Shown here piece by piece: positions 1 to 6,317 of a stretch of DNA of 10,517 nt. The stretch comes from Zymomonas sp. Lineage in GTDB: Bacteria > Pseudomonadota > Alphaproteobacteria > Sphingomonadales > Sphingomonadaceae. The stretch's first letter is position 1. Each line of letters begins with the position of its first letter. Below the pieces are notes generated by a model. That model was not told the origin of the DNA and ran no database searches. It saw only the letters and a list, made by a program, of their open reading frames with translations. The stretch spans positions 1 through 10,517 of the forward strand of contig JAIYAJ010000113.1 of NCBI GenBank assembly GCA_027489105.1, read 5' to 3'. The position numbers and the translations under genes are program-made.

Positions 1-677
1 GGTAATCCGCCTTTGCGCAGCTGTGATATCGCCTCGACGACATGCCATTGATGTTTGTAGGGCGCGGCGTTGGAAATGTAGATGCACTCGCGCAGCGGCC
101 TTTTGGCGGCCCGTTCGCTCATGTCCAGAAAGCGCTGATCGATGCCGTGGGGAATGACTGCGGTGCTGCGCAGCGGCCCCGTCACCTGGCCGATCCGTTC
201 GGCCGAATAGCGCGTCAAAAAAAGCGCGCCATCCGCCCGCCGCAGTGCTGCGGCCTGGATGCGGCGCAGCGTTTCGAGTCGCAAACGCGCCTTGCCTGCA
301 GGGTAGCGGTCCATCTCGCCGGGCTCGAACGGCAGCATGTCCTGACTCATCGTCACGCTGGGCCGGAAGGGGCATACCGATCCGGCATCGACGTTGAAGA
401 GCAGGTCGATTCCTGCGTCCCTCGCCTTGCCGGGCAGCAGGACACGCTCCCAGAACAGCTCAAGGCCCACTGACGCCTGCCAGCGTCCGGTCGAATGTTT
501 GTGCAGCCAGGGCCGGTCGGGAAGGCGAGCGAGCAGCCCGTCGAAGGCCCAGAGATGGAGCGCGGAAAAGCCATGCCGCTCCGGGTCGCTTCGTTCGACC
601 AGGCCGATAAGGTGCGCGATCGCTCCGCCCGATCGGGCGCGGCATGCATTGATCCCAAAAACGGGCGACGTCGTCAT
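1..677 (-). CDS. GT4-like glycosyltransferase, 3' end cut off by window edge
   Basis: Reading the minus strand from the ATG at 677-675 gives 225 codons without a stop up to the window edge, so the C-terminal half lies outside. The visible part begins MTTSPVFGINACRARSGG, with a glycine-rich loop near residues 17-18. It contains SQDMLPFE around residue 117, VIPHGI at 174-179 and, shortly after, a YISNAAPYKH segment. These match the N-terminal Rossmann domain and the linker into the nucleotide-sugar-binding domain of GT-B family 4 transferases. The next gene upstream has the same blocks at equivalent places (SQNMLPFE, VIPHGV, SPIEPYKH), so the two are paralogues. The start lies 10 bases after the upstream stop with no clear ribosome binding site, which suggests translational coupling. 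Donor and acceptor sugars cannot be read from the sequence. The catalytic E-x7-E region falls outside the window, so activity cannot be judged. Confidence 0.88.
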   Translation of the reverse strand, partial: MTTSPVFGINACRARSGGAIAHLIGLVERSDPERHGFSALHLWAFDGLLARLPDRPWLHKHSTGRWQASVGLELFWERVLLPGKARDAGIDLLFNVDAGSVCPFRPSVTMSQDMLPFEPGEMDRYPAGKARLRLETLRRIQAAALRRADGALFLTRYSAERIGQVTGPLRSTAVIPHGIDQRFLDMSERAAKRPLRECIYISNAAPYKHQWHVVEAISQLRKGGL

Positions 678-687
678 GGCGGAGGCG

Positions 688-1833
688 TCAGCGGGCCCGA
701 GCTGAGCCAATGAGAAGCGAAAAGCTGTCGTCGGCGCATCGGGTCCAACTCATCTCGCGAGCCTTGCCATGGGCCTCGCGTGCGATCCGGTCGCGCAGTT
801 CGGGCGCCTTTACGAGGCGGACCAAGGCGGACGCGAGCGACGTGGCGTCCTCCGGATCGAAATGGACTGCGGCCTCGCCCGTGATCTCGGGCATGGGACC
901 GCGGTCCGACGACAGGATAGGCAGGCCGGCGGCCATATATTCGAGCAGGATATTCGGGCAGGCCTCGCAACTCGACGCGAACAGGGCGATATCGGCGGCC
1001 TTCATCTCCCGATCGATCTGATCGAAGGGGATCGGGCCGGCATAGCTGATCCACCGCCCCGCCTTGTCGAAGCGCTGCATCAGCCTCTTCAGCCCTTGGC
1101 GTCGTGCCAGACTGCCGGGGCCGACCAGCCGCAGCCGCAGGTCGCGGCCGCTATCCTGCCGTGCGCGCGCCACGCCGGCGATCACATGGTCATGATGCTT
1201 GTACGGCTCGATCGGCGACACATAGAGAAGGGTGAGCGGCCCGTCCGATGATCCGCTGCGGGCATCGGGGGCCCGGTGGAAGCGCGGGCTGACGCCGTGC
1301 GGAATGACGGTGATGCGGTCGGAGGCGATGCCCTCCACCGCTTCGATCATCGCACGTGCGTGTCCAGACAGCGAGATCACCGCATCGGCCCGCCGAAAGG
1401 TCGATCTCTGAGTCAGGTGCAGCAGCGCCAGTCTGAGTCGTTTGAGACTCCACCCATAGCGCGCGCGCTCGGCCAACTCGAAGGGCAGCATGTTCTGCGA
1501 CATGGCGACGAAGGGGTGGAAACTGCCGAAGAAGCTGCCACCCGGCACCAGGAGGACGTCGCAACCGGCGCGCCGCGCCTCTCTGGAGAGGCTGGCGATC
1601 TGCCAGAAGCTGCGGTGAAAGACCGTGGCATTGCTCAGCGACCGGATGGGGCGCGGTTCGATCCAGGGACGTTTGGGCAGTTTCTCCAGCGTGTCGGGGC
1701 AGCCCCAGACGATGATGGTCGAGAAGCCGTGCCGCGCTGGATCGGACGCGCCGAGCAGTTCGATCAGATGCGTGCGGCCGCCACCGCCGAGCAGGTTGAT
1801 CGCGTCGATGCCGATACGGGGGGCGTCGGTCAT
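688..1833 (-). CDS. GT4 family glycosyltransferase
   Basis: A 381-residue protein of normal length for a GT-B, family 4 transferase, expected to act at the cytoplasmic face of the inner membrane and add one sugar to a lipid-linked glycan. Visible signs are the N-terminal GIDAINLLGGGGRTH loop (residues 8-22), SQNMLPFE (112-119), VIPHGV (176-181), LYVSPIEPYKH (203-213), LVGPGS (236-241), and the C-terminal acceptor/donor signature with E290 and E298 spaced as the E-x7-E motif, followed by AAGLPILSS. I chose the ATG at 1833 because the protein then starts just before the first beta strand. Longer readings in this frame run into the end of the upstream amidotransferase gene and look like shadow sequence. 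GGTGA lies about 8 bases before this ATG, and the gap to the preceding stop is 20 bases. Substrates are unknown. Position in the operon suggests it adds to, or builds on, the nonulosonic-acid-containing unit. Confidence 0.93.
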   Translation of the reverse strand: MTDAPRIGIDAINLLGGGGRTHLIELLGASDPARHGFSTIIVWGCPDTLEKLPKRPWIEPRPIRSLSNATVFHRSFWQIASLSREARRAGCDVLLVPGGSFFGSFHPFVAMSQNMLPFELAERARYGWSLKRLRLALLHLTQRSTFRRADAVISLSGHARAMIEAVEGIASDRITVIPHGVSPRFHRAPDARSGSSDGPLTLLYVSPIEPYKHHDHVIAGVARARQDSGRDLRLRLVGPGSLARRQGLKRLMQRFDKAGRWISYAGPIPFDQIDREMKAADIALFASSCEACPNILLEYMAAGLPILSSDRGPMPEITGEAAVHFDPEDATSLASALVRLVKAPELRDRIAREAHGKAREMSWTRCADDSFSLLIGSARAR

Positions 1834-1853
1834 GTCGAAGTCACCGCTCGTCC

Positions 1854-3074
1854 TCAGCCAGCCGGGTCTTCGACGACATGGCGCAGCTGCCAGCCATTGC
1901 CGCTCTTCTCCCACAGATGCGGCGAGCGGAAGCGGTCGACCGTCTCCCAGAATTCGGGATCGGTCATGCCGACATAGTCGAGGAAGTCCTCATAATATTT
2001 CGCCGGAAATTCCTGATCATATTTGCGGACGAGGTGGACGCCCTCGGAGCGGGTGATCTTGCCGTTCCGGATCTCCTGTGCGGCGTCATAGGTCGCCCGG
2101 CCGATCCCGAATTTGATCAGGGTCGTGAAATAATGGAACATGTCGATCTTGTCATCGATGCTCGAATATTTCGAATAGGTGCCGGGCGTGCGCTCGGAAT
2201 TGGCCTGAAAGCCAGTGTTCTCGACCGCATAATAATAGCATTCCTGCGGGTCCCACTTCAGATAATAGCCGAGATAGTGGACCTCGATATTCTTCTTCTC
2301 GAGCTGCTCGGCCGAAGGCGGGATATAGGGCGCGAAATCGTTGATGGTGAAGCCATGGTCGCGGATGATGTCCGCCACCGGCACCCCGCCCAGTCGCATC
2401 TCCAGCGGGTCCTGCGTGCTGAAGAATTTGCGATCCATCGTCGGCACATAATTGTCGTCGGGGTTGTTGCCATATTCGGCCTGGTTCTCGCCATACATGA
2501 CGAGCGGGATATCGAACTTGGCAGCGATCGCAGGGCCGATGATCCGCTGGCCGACGATGAACGGCTGGAAGGGGTGCAGCAGATTCTTGAAGGCAAGGCT
2601 GGTCAGCAGCCGGTGCAGCTTGCCATTCGGAGTGAACAGCAGATTGTCATGCCCGCCGACATGGCTCCACGCCTCGAAATTCTTCCAGCCGATGTCGGTG
2701 TAGAGATGCGGCGCCCACGTCACCGTCAGCGGGTTCATGCCATAGCGATATTTGAGCATGTGCGAGGTGAAGGCGCTGTCCTTGCCACCGCTGCCGGGCA
2801 CGACCACGTCATAGCCGCCGTCGGTGCGCCGGAACTTGTCAAGCAGCGCGACCAGCTGGTCCTCGCGCTTCTTCCAGTCGATCCGGGCGTCCTTGACCTC
2901 ATGATAGCGGCACGCATCGCACACGCCGTCCTCGTCGAAGCCGATCGTCGCCTTCTTCTCGTCGGCCTTGTGCTTGAACTCGACGGTCGAGCTCGGGCGC
3001 TGGTTGGAGATCACGCATTTGCGGCAGAAGACCACCTCGCTTGGCAGGCCGTAAAAGGCTTCAAGGCTCGACAT
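1854..3074 (-). CDS. N-acetyl sugar amidotransferase (WbpG/PseA/PtmG family)
   Basis: A 406-residue ATP-dependent amidotransferase of the family that converts a sugar N-acetyl group to an acetamidino group, using ammonia supplied by a HisH/HisF pair. The PP-loop ATP-pyrophosphatase signature SGGKDS is at residues 95-100, preceded by a hydrophobic strand (DVVVPG). Four cysteines in two pairs (C17/C20 and C52/C55) form a probable zinc site in the N-terminal part. The tyrosine- and tryptophan-rich middle (YLGYYLKWDPQE, 267-278) and the TPGTYSKYSSIDDK stretch are typical of the family as I know it. The ATG at 3074 is chosen because AAGGG lies seven bases upstream and the protein starts just before the cysteine pair. 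The gene follows hisH by 11 bases. Known relatives act in Pseudomonas O-antigen (WbpG) and Campylobacter pseudaminic/legionaminic acid (PseA, PtmG) pathways. The neighbouring neu genes favour a nonulosonic acid substrate here, but that is inference. Confidence 0.93.
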   Translation of the reverse strand: MSSLEAFYGLPSEVVFCRKCVISNQRPSSTVEFKHKADEKKATIGFDEDGVCDACRYHEVKDARIDWKKREDQLVALLDKFRRTDGGYDVVVPGSGGKDSAFTSHMLKYRYGMNPLTVTWAPHLYTDIGWKNFEAWSHVGGHDNLLFTPNGKLHRLLTSLAFKNLLHPFQPFIVGQRIIGPAIAAKFDIPLVMYGENQAEYGNNPDDNYVPTMDRKFFSTQDPLEMRLGGVPVADIIRDHGFTINDFAPYIPPSAEQLEKKNIEVHYLGYYLKWDPQECYYYAVENTGFQANSERTPGTYSKYSSIDDKIDMFHYFTTLIKFGIGRATYDAAQEIRNGKITRSEGVHLVRKYDQEFPAKYYEDFLDYVGMTDPEFWETVDRFRSPHLWEKSGNGWQLRHVVEDPAG

Positions 3075-3090
3075 CGATTGACCCTTCAAG
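3075..3090 (-). promoter_or_regulatory. Ribosome binding site of the N-acetyl sugar amidotransferase
   Basis: GAAGGG straddles the hisH stop codon and lies seven bases before the ATG at 3074. It is one of the clearest binding sites in the window and fixes this start against longer readings that run back into hisH. Confidence 0.6.
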
Positions 3091-3721
3091 ACAGGAAGTT
3101 GCGAAGCAGGCGGAGCCCGGCGGGACCGCTCTTCTCCGGGTGGAACTGGGTGCCGATCACATTGCCCCGGGCGATCACCGCCGCGAAGTCGTGCCGGCCG
3201 TAACGGGCGGTCGCGATAGTGGCGGGGCTGTTGCCGGCGACGGCGAAGGAATGGATGAAGTAGAAGCGCGCAGCTTCGTCGATGCCGTCGAACAGCCGCT
3301 CCGCTGGCGCCGGAGAGGCGGCTCGGCGGACCGGCAGCCAGCCGACATTGGGCAGGCGCTGCTTGTTCTCGGCCAACGGATCGTCGAGCTTCGCGACCTG
3401 TCCGGGCAGGATCGACAGCCCGTCCCACTGCCCGAACTCGGTGCTGCTTTCGACCAGCATCTGCATGCCGAGGCAGATGCCCAGCAGCGGCGTGCCGTCG
3501 GCGGCGGCATCGCGCACCAGCCGGTCGAGGCCCGTCGCCTGCAGCGCCCGCATGCCTTCGCCAAAGGCGCCGACACCCGGCAGGATCAGCTGGGGGCAAG
3601 TCGCCAGCTCGGCCGGATCCGCACTGATGCACGGGTCTGCGCCGATCTCGATCAGCGCATTGGCGACGCTGCGCAGATTGCCCACGCCATAGTCGATCAC
3701 ACCCACCCGCATCGCCGTCAT
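3086..3721 (-). CDS. hisH: HisH-like glutamine amidotransferase subunit
   Basis: A 211-residue class I (triad) glutaminase that releases ammonia from glutamine. The nucleophile motif GICLGMQ gives C83, and FHPEKS gives H194 and E196, so the full catalytic triad is present. PGVGAFGEGM (48-57) is the oxyanion-region loop, and PNVGW and FIHSF are also typical of HisH. The ATG at 3721 is favoured because GGGGAG lies six bases before it; a second ATG at 3712 is possible. The start overlaps the hisF-like stop as ATGA. In histidine synthesis HisH works with HisF on PRFAR. No other his gene is nearby, and the next gene is an N-acetyl sugar amidotransferase, so I infer that this is the dedicated HisH2-type paralogue feeding ammonia to sugar amidination. 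The chromosomal histidine-pathway copy is expected elsewhere. Confidence 0.92.
   Translation of the reverse strand: MTAMRVGVIDYGVGNLRSVANALIEIGADPCISADPAELATCPQLILPGVGAFGEGMRALQATGLDRLVRDAAADGTPLLGICLGMQMLVESSTEFGQWDGLSILPGQVAKLDDPLAENKQRLPNVGWLPVRRAASPAPAERLFDGIDEAARFYFIHSFAVAGNSPATIATARYGRHDFAAVIARGNVIGTQFHPEKSGPAGLRLLRNFLS
3718..3721 (-). other. ATGA overlap coupling hisF-like to hisH-like
   Basis: The hisF-like stop (3720-3718) and the hisH-like ATG (3721-3719) share bases. A GGGGAG ribosome binding site sits six bases before the ATG, inside the end of hisF. Overlap plus an internal binding site fits equal production of the two subunits of one complex. Confidence 0.8.
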
Positions 3722-4476
3722 GCCGCGCTCCCCGTCAGGCAGCTTTCGACCTCATCGCGGATGCGGGCAACGTCGGTTCGGCCATAATGCAGGGCACCGG
3801 CGACGGCGATCGCCGAGGGATGCGTTTCGGCAAGCAGCCGGTTCACGTCCTTGGCCCCGGCATAGCCGCCGCTGACGATGATCGGGCGGCTGGTCGTCTC
3901 TTCCAGGGCGCGCGCAAGGGCCACGTCGAAGCCGCGGCCGGTCCCTTCCTGGTCGATCGAGGTCACCAGGATCTCGCCCACCCCGGCCTCTTCCAGCCGG
4001 CGTGCCCAGTCGAGCACGTCATGGCCCGACGGTTCGCGGCCATTGTCGATATAGGCGGTCCAGCCGCTGCCCGCGCGCTTGGCCTCGATCGACCCGATCA
4101 GGCATTGCGATCCGAACTTGCCGGCAATCTGTTCGACCAGCGCGATGTTGCGGATGGCGCCGGTGTTGATCACCACCTTGTCCGCGCCCGCGCCCAGCGC
4201 GCGCGACACATCGTCCAGCGTCCGAAGCCCCCCGCCGATCGCGATCGGCACGAACACGCTGCGACAGGCCCGTTCGATGATGTGGAACAGGTTGTTGCGG
4301 TCGTAGAGGCTGGCGACCGCATCCATGAAGACGATCTCGTCGACGCCCTGTTCATAATAGCGCAGCGCGAGTTCGTTGGGATCGCCGACCTTGCGCAGCC
4401 CTTCGAGATGGATGCCCTTGATCACATGCTCGTTCTTGACGTCGAGCCGGGCGATGATGCGGAGCGGCGAGCTCAT
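3718..4476 (-). CDS. hisF: HisF-like barrel subunit, probably repurposed for sugar amidination
   Basis: A 252-residue (beta/alpha)8 barrel of the imidazole glycerol phosphate synthase cyclase family. Family marks are IIARLDVKN (7-15), the phosphate-loop IGGGL (80-84), GADKVVINTGA (97-107), LVTSID (170-175) and IIVSGGYAG (199-207). Compared from memory with Thermotoga HisF, D12 matches catalytic Asp11, but E131 (in GSIEAKR) sits where catalytic Asp130 should be. The C-terminal phosphate loop has an extra tyrosine in SGG(Y)AG and VAG in place of AAS. These changes suggest a barrel that keeps its fold and its HisH partner while losing or altering PRFAR cyclase chemistry. The ATG at 4476 is chosen because it overlaps the neuA stop (ATGA) and gives a normal HisF N-terminus. 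The likely role is to channel ammonia from HisH to the amidotransferase encoded two genes downstream, as for HisF2 in Pseudomonas O-antigen loci. Confidence 0.92.
   Translation of the reverse strand: MSSPLRIIARLDVKNEHVIKGIHLEGLRKVGDPNELALRYYEQGVDEIVFMDAVASLYDRNNLFHIIERACRSVFVPIAIGGGLRTLDDVSRALGAGADKVVINTGAIRNIALVEQIAGKFGSQCLIGSIEAKRAGSGWTAYIDNGREPSGHDVLDWARRLEEAGVGEILVTSIDQEGTGRGFDVALARALEETTSRPIIVSGGYAGAKDVNRLLAETHPSAIAVAGALHYGRTDVARIRDEVESCLTGSAA
4473..4476 (-). other. ATGA overlap coupling neuA to hisF-like
   Basis: The neuA stop (4475-4473) overlaps the ATG of the hisF-like gene (4476-4474). This ties the nonulosonic acid genes and the amidination genes into a single translated message with no room for a promoter at the junction. 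Confidence 0.8.
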
Positions 4477-5171
4477 CCGCGCGACAGCTCCGCACCCTGG
4501 GCCTGCAATATGGCTTCCACCCGGTCGAAATCCTCCAGCGTGTCGATGTCGAGTGAACGTTCGAGCGGCATCGCGACCGCACCGATCGATCGATAGGGCC
4601 ATCCCCCGGCCGCCCGGAAGGCGGCGGCGGTGAAGGCATAGGCCGCGCCATTGGGGCGGCCTGTCTCGGGCAGGGCCTGGCGGTTGGTGAAGCAATAGGC
4701 CGGGTCGGCGACCGGGCGGAAGGCGTCACCGTCGAGGATCCCGAACTTCAGCTGGCTGCGATCCACCGGCGCCACCGCCATCGTCATCGCGAAGCGGCCC
4801 GAGGCATGGAGATCGAGCACCGCGCGCAGGTCGGCGTCGGACCGCAGCGGCGACGTCGCCTGGAGGAGGAGCAAGGTCTCGGCATGGAGGTCGAGCCGGC
4901 CGATCACGTCGCGCACCACGTCGAGCATCGGGACGGTATCGCCGGCCAGATCGGCGGGACGGCGCAGCACTGTGCAGCCATCGGGCGCCGGTTCGGCGAG
5001 GATCTCTTCGATGTCGGTCGTGACGATGCAGCGTCCGGCGACGCGCAGCGCCTGCCGCACCGCATGGAGGTAGAGCGGCACGCCGGCGAGCGGGCGCAGA
5101 TTCTTGCCGGGCAGCCCCTTGGAACCGCCGCGCACGGGCACCAGCCCGATGACGGGAGACGCGGTCGCCAT
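4473..5171 (-). CDS. neuA: CMP-nonulosonic acid (CMP-Neu5Ac type) cytidylyltransferase
   Basis: A 232-residue cytidylyltransferase that joins CTP to a nonulosonic acid and releases pyrophosphate. The nucleotide-binding signature VPVRGGSKGLPGKN is at residues 11-24 (R14, K18, K23, N24). LLLQATSPLR (101-110) and GRPNGAAY (171-178) are substrate-binding blocks. SLDIDTLEDF (206-215) supplies D208 and D210, which match the magnesium-binding aspartates of meningococcal CMP-Neu5Ac synthetase. Length is normal for a single-domain enzyme, with no fused esterase domain as in E. coli NeuA. The start at 5171 forms a TGATG overlap with the neuC stop, and GAGG lies seven bases before it; longer readings into neuC are shadow. 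The family also contains the legionaminic (LegF/PtmB) and pseudaminic (PseF) enzymes, so the exact sugar is not fixed by sequence. The company of neuB and neuC supports a Neu- or Leg-configured substrate. Confidence 0.93.
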   Translation of the reverse strand: MATASPVIGLVPVRGGSKGLPGKNLRPLAGVPLYLHAVRQALRVAGRCIVTTDIEEILAEPAPDGCTVLRRPADLAGDTVPMLDVVRDVIGRLDLHAETLLLLQATSPLRSDADLRAVLDLHASGRFAMTMAVAPVDRSQLKFGILDGDAFRPVADPAYCFTNRQALPETGRPNGAAYAFTAAAFRAAGGWPYRSIGAVAMPLERSLDIDTLEDFDRVEAILQAQGAELSRG

Positions 5172-6298
5172 CAGAGGGCCTCGTCCACGAAGTATTTCTG
5201 CATGGGCACCGCCCAGGTCGCCGGCTGGGCCAGCAAGGCGGCGAAGCGTTCGGCGGCCGAACCGGTGCCGAAACCGGTGTGGCGCGGATAGCGGCGGCCC
5301 CATTGATCGGCGAGGAAGGCGGCGATCGCCTCGCGGTCGAAGGCGGTGCAGCCCTGGACCGAGTCCGCGCAGGCGCGGTTCGCCTGGCGCGATCCGATGT
5401 CGAGCGAGGGCAGACCCAGAAAGGGCGCCTCGCGCACACCGGCGCTGCTGTTGCCGACAATCAGCCTGGCGTTGCGCATCAGCTCGGAGAAATAGGCGAA
5501 GCGCATCGATGGGAGCACGCGGAAGCGGTCGCGCGGCAGCCGCGCGATGACCGCGTTGATCGCGTCCGACCCCGGATCATTATTGGGCAGGATCACCACG
5601 AAATACCGGCCCGACGCCTCCAGCGCTCCGAACAGCGCCTCGGCCTGCGCGCCGATGCTGTCGGCTTCCGATGTGACGGGGTGGAAGACGCACACGCCAT
5701 AGTCAGCCGATGCGATCTCATAATAGCGGAGCACTTCGGCGAGATCGACGCCCGACGGCTGGTCGTGGATGTCGAGTTCGGGCGAGCCGATGACATGCAC
5801 CGCGTCGTCCGCCTCGCCCAGTCTTACGACCCGCCGCTTGGCCTCTTCCGAACTGACGATGTGGATGCGCGACAGCTTGGTGTTGCAGTGGCGGAACAGC
5901 TCGTCGATCGTCCCCGAAACCTCGCCGCCCTCGACATGCGCGCACAGCACATAGTTGGTTGCGCAGACCAGCGCGCAGGCCAGCGCCTCGACCCGGTCGC
6001 CATGGATCACGACGAGGTCGGGCTGCAACTCCTTCAGATAGTCCGAGAATCCGATCACGGTCTTGGCGAGGATGATGTCCTGCGGATCGCCCTGGCGCTG
6101 GTTGATGAACTCGACGACCTCGAAATGGCCTTTGCTGTGCACCTCCGACTTGGTGAGGCCGTAGCGTTCGAGCATGTGCATGCCGGTGACGAAGAAGGTC
6201 ACGCGGTGCCCCTGCGCCTTGGCGGCCAGCGCCAGCGGTTCCATCTTGCCATAATCCGCGCGCGTTCCCGTGACGAACAGGATGTTGCGCGCCGTCAT
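5171..6298 (-). CDS. neuC: UDP-GlcNAc 2-epimerase, hydrolysing (NeuC/SiaA type)
   Basis: A 375-residue GT-B fold hydrolysing 2-epimerase, expected to turn UDP-GlcNAc into ManNAc and UDP as the first step of the nonulosonic acid pathway. Motifs are GTRADYGK (11-18), VTGMHM (37-42), HGDRVEAL (99-106), HVEGGEVSGTIDE (121-133), RHCNTKLS (136-143), FHPVTSE (205-211) and GNSSAGVREAPFLG (292-305). Wording such as IHGDR.EALA, EGGE.SGT.D and the ending W..P.QK.F.D is closer to meningococcal SiaA/NeuC as I remember it than to E. coli NeuC. The homologue LegG uses a 2,4-diacetamido substrate and cannot be excluded. I prefer the ATG at 6298, which places the first beta strand right after the start as in relatives; an in-frame TTG at 6325 just before the neuB stop is the alternative. 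No strong ribosome binding site is seen at either. It follows neuB by 19 bases and overlaps neuA by one base. Confidence 0.93.
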   Translation of the reverse strand: MTARNILFVTGTRADYGKMEPLALAAKAQGHRVTFFVTGMHMLERYGLTKSEVHSKGHFEVVEFINQRQGDPQDIILAKTVIGFSDYLKELQPDLVVIHGDRVEALACALVCATNYVLCAHVEGGEVSGTIDELFRHCNTKLSRIHIVSSEEAKRRVVRLGEADDAVHVIGSPELDIHDQPSGVDLAEVLRYYEIASADYGVCVFHPVTSEADSIGAQAEALFGALEASGRYFVVILPNNDPGSDAINAVIARLPRDRFRVLPSMRFAYFSELMRNARLIVGNSSAGVREAPFLGLPSLDIGSRQANRACADSVQGCTAFDREAIAAFLADQWGRRYPRHTGFGTGSAAERFAALLAQPATWAVPMQKYFVDEAL

Positions 6299-6317
6299 GC
6301 CGTCGTCGCCGTTTCGG

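Noticed and set aside
353..658. Minus-strand open frame of about 101 codons in a different frame near the left edge
   Set aside because: It overlaps the GT4-like gene that reads open through 677-1 with clear family motifs; this frame is a shadow.
1878..3203. Long open frame on the plus strand (about 441 codons)
   Set aside because: It lies opposite the amidotransferase gene, whose motifs (paired cysteines, SGGKDS) are unmistakable on the minus strand. The plus-strand product has no recognisable motif and arises from GC-rich codon bias.
3075..3632. N-terminal extension of the amidotransferase reading frame back through hisH
   Set aside because: The extension product is Arg/Ala-rich with no motifs, while hisH is clearly coded in another frame there. 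The ATG at 3074 has a good ribosome binding site.
3086..4476. hisH/hisF as part of a histidine biosynthesis operon
   Set aside because: No hisA, hisB, hisE, hisI or other his gene flanks them, the HisF has a changed catalytic residue, and the neighbours are sugar-acid and amidotransferase genes.
4477..4695. N-terminal extension of the hisF-like frame back into neuA
   Set aside because: True HisF proteins start a few residues before the first barrel strand, which matches the ATG at 4476; the extra 73 residues are neuA shadow.
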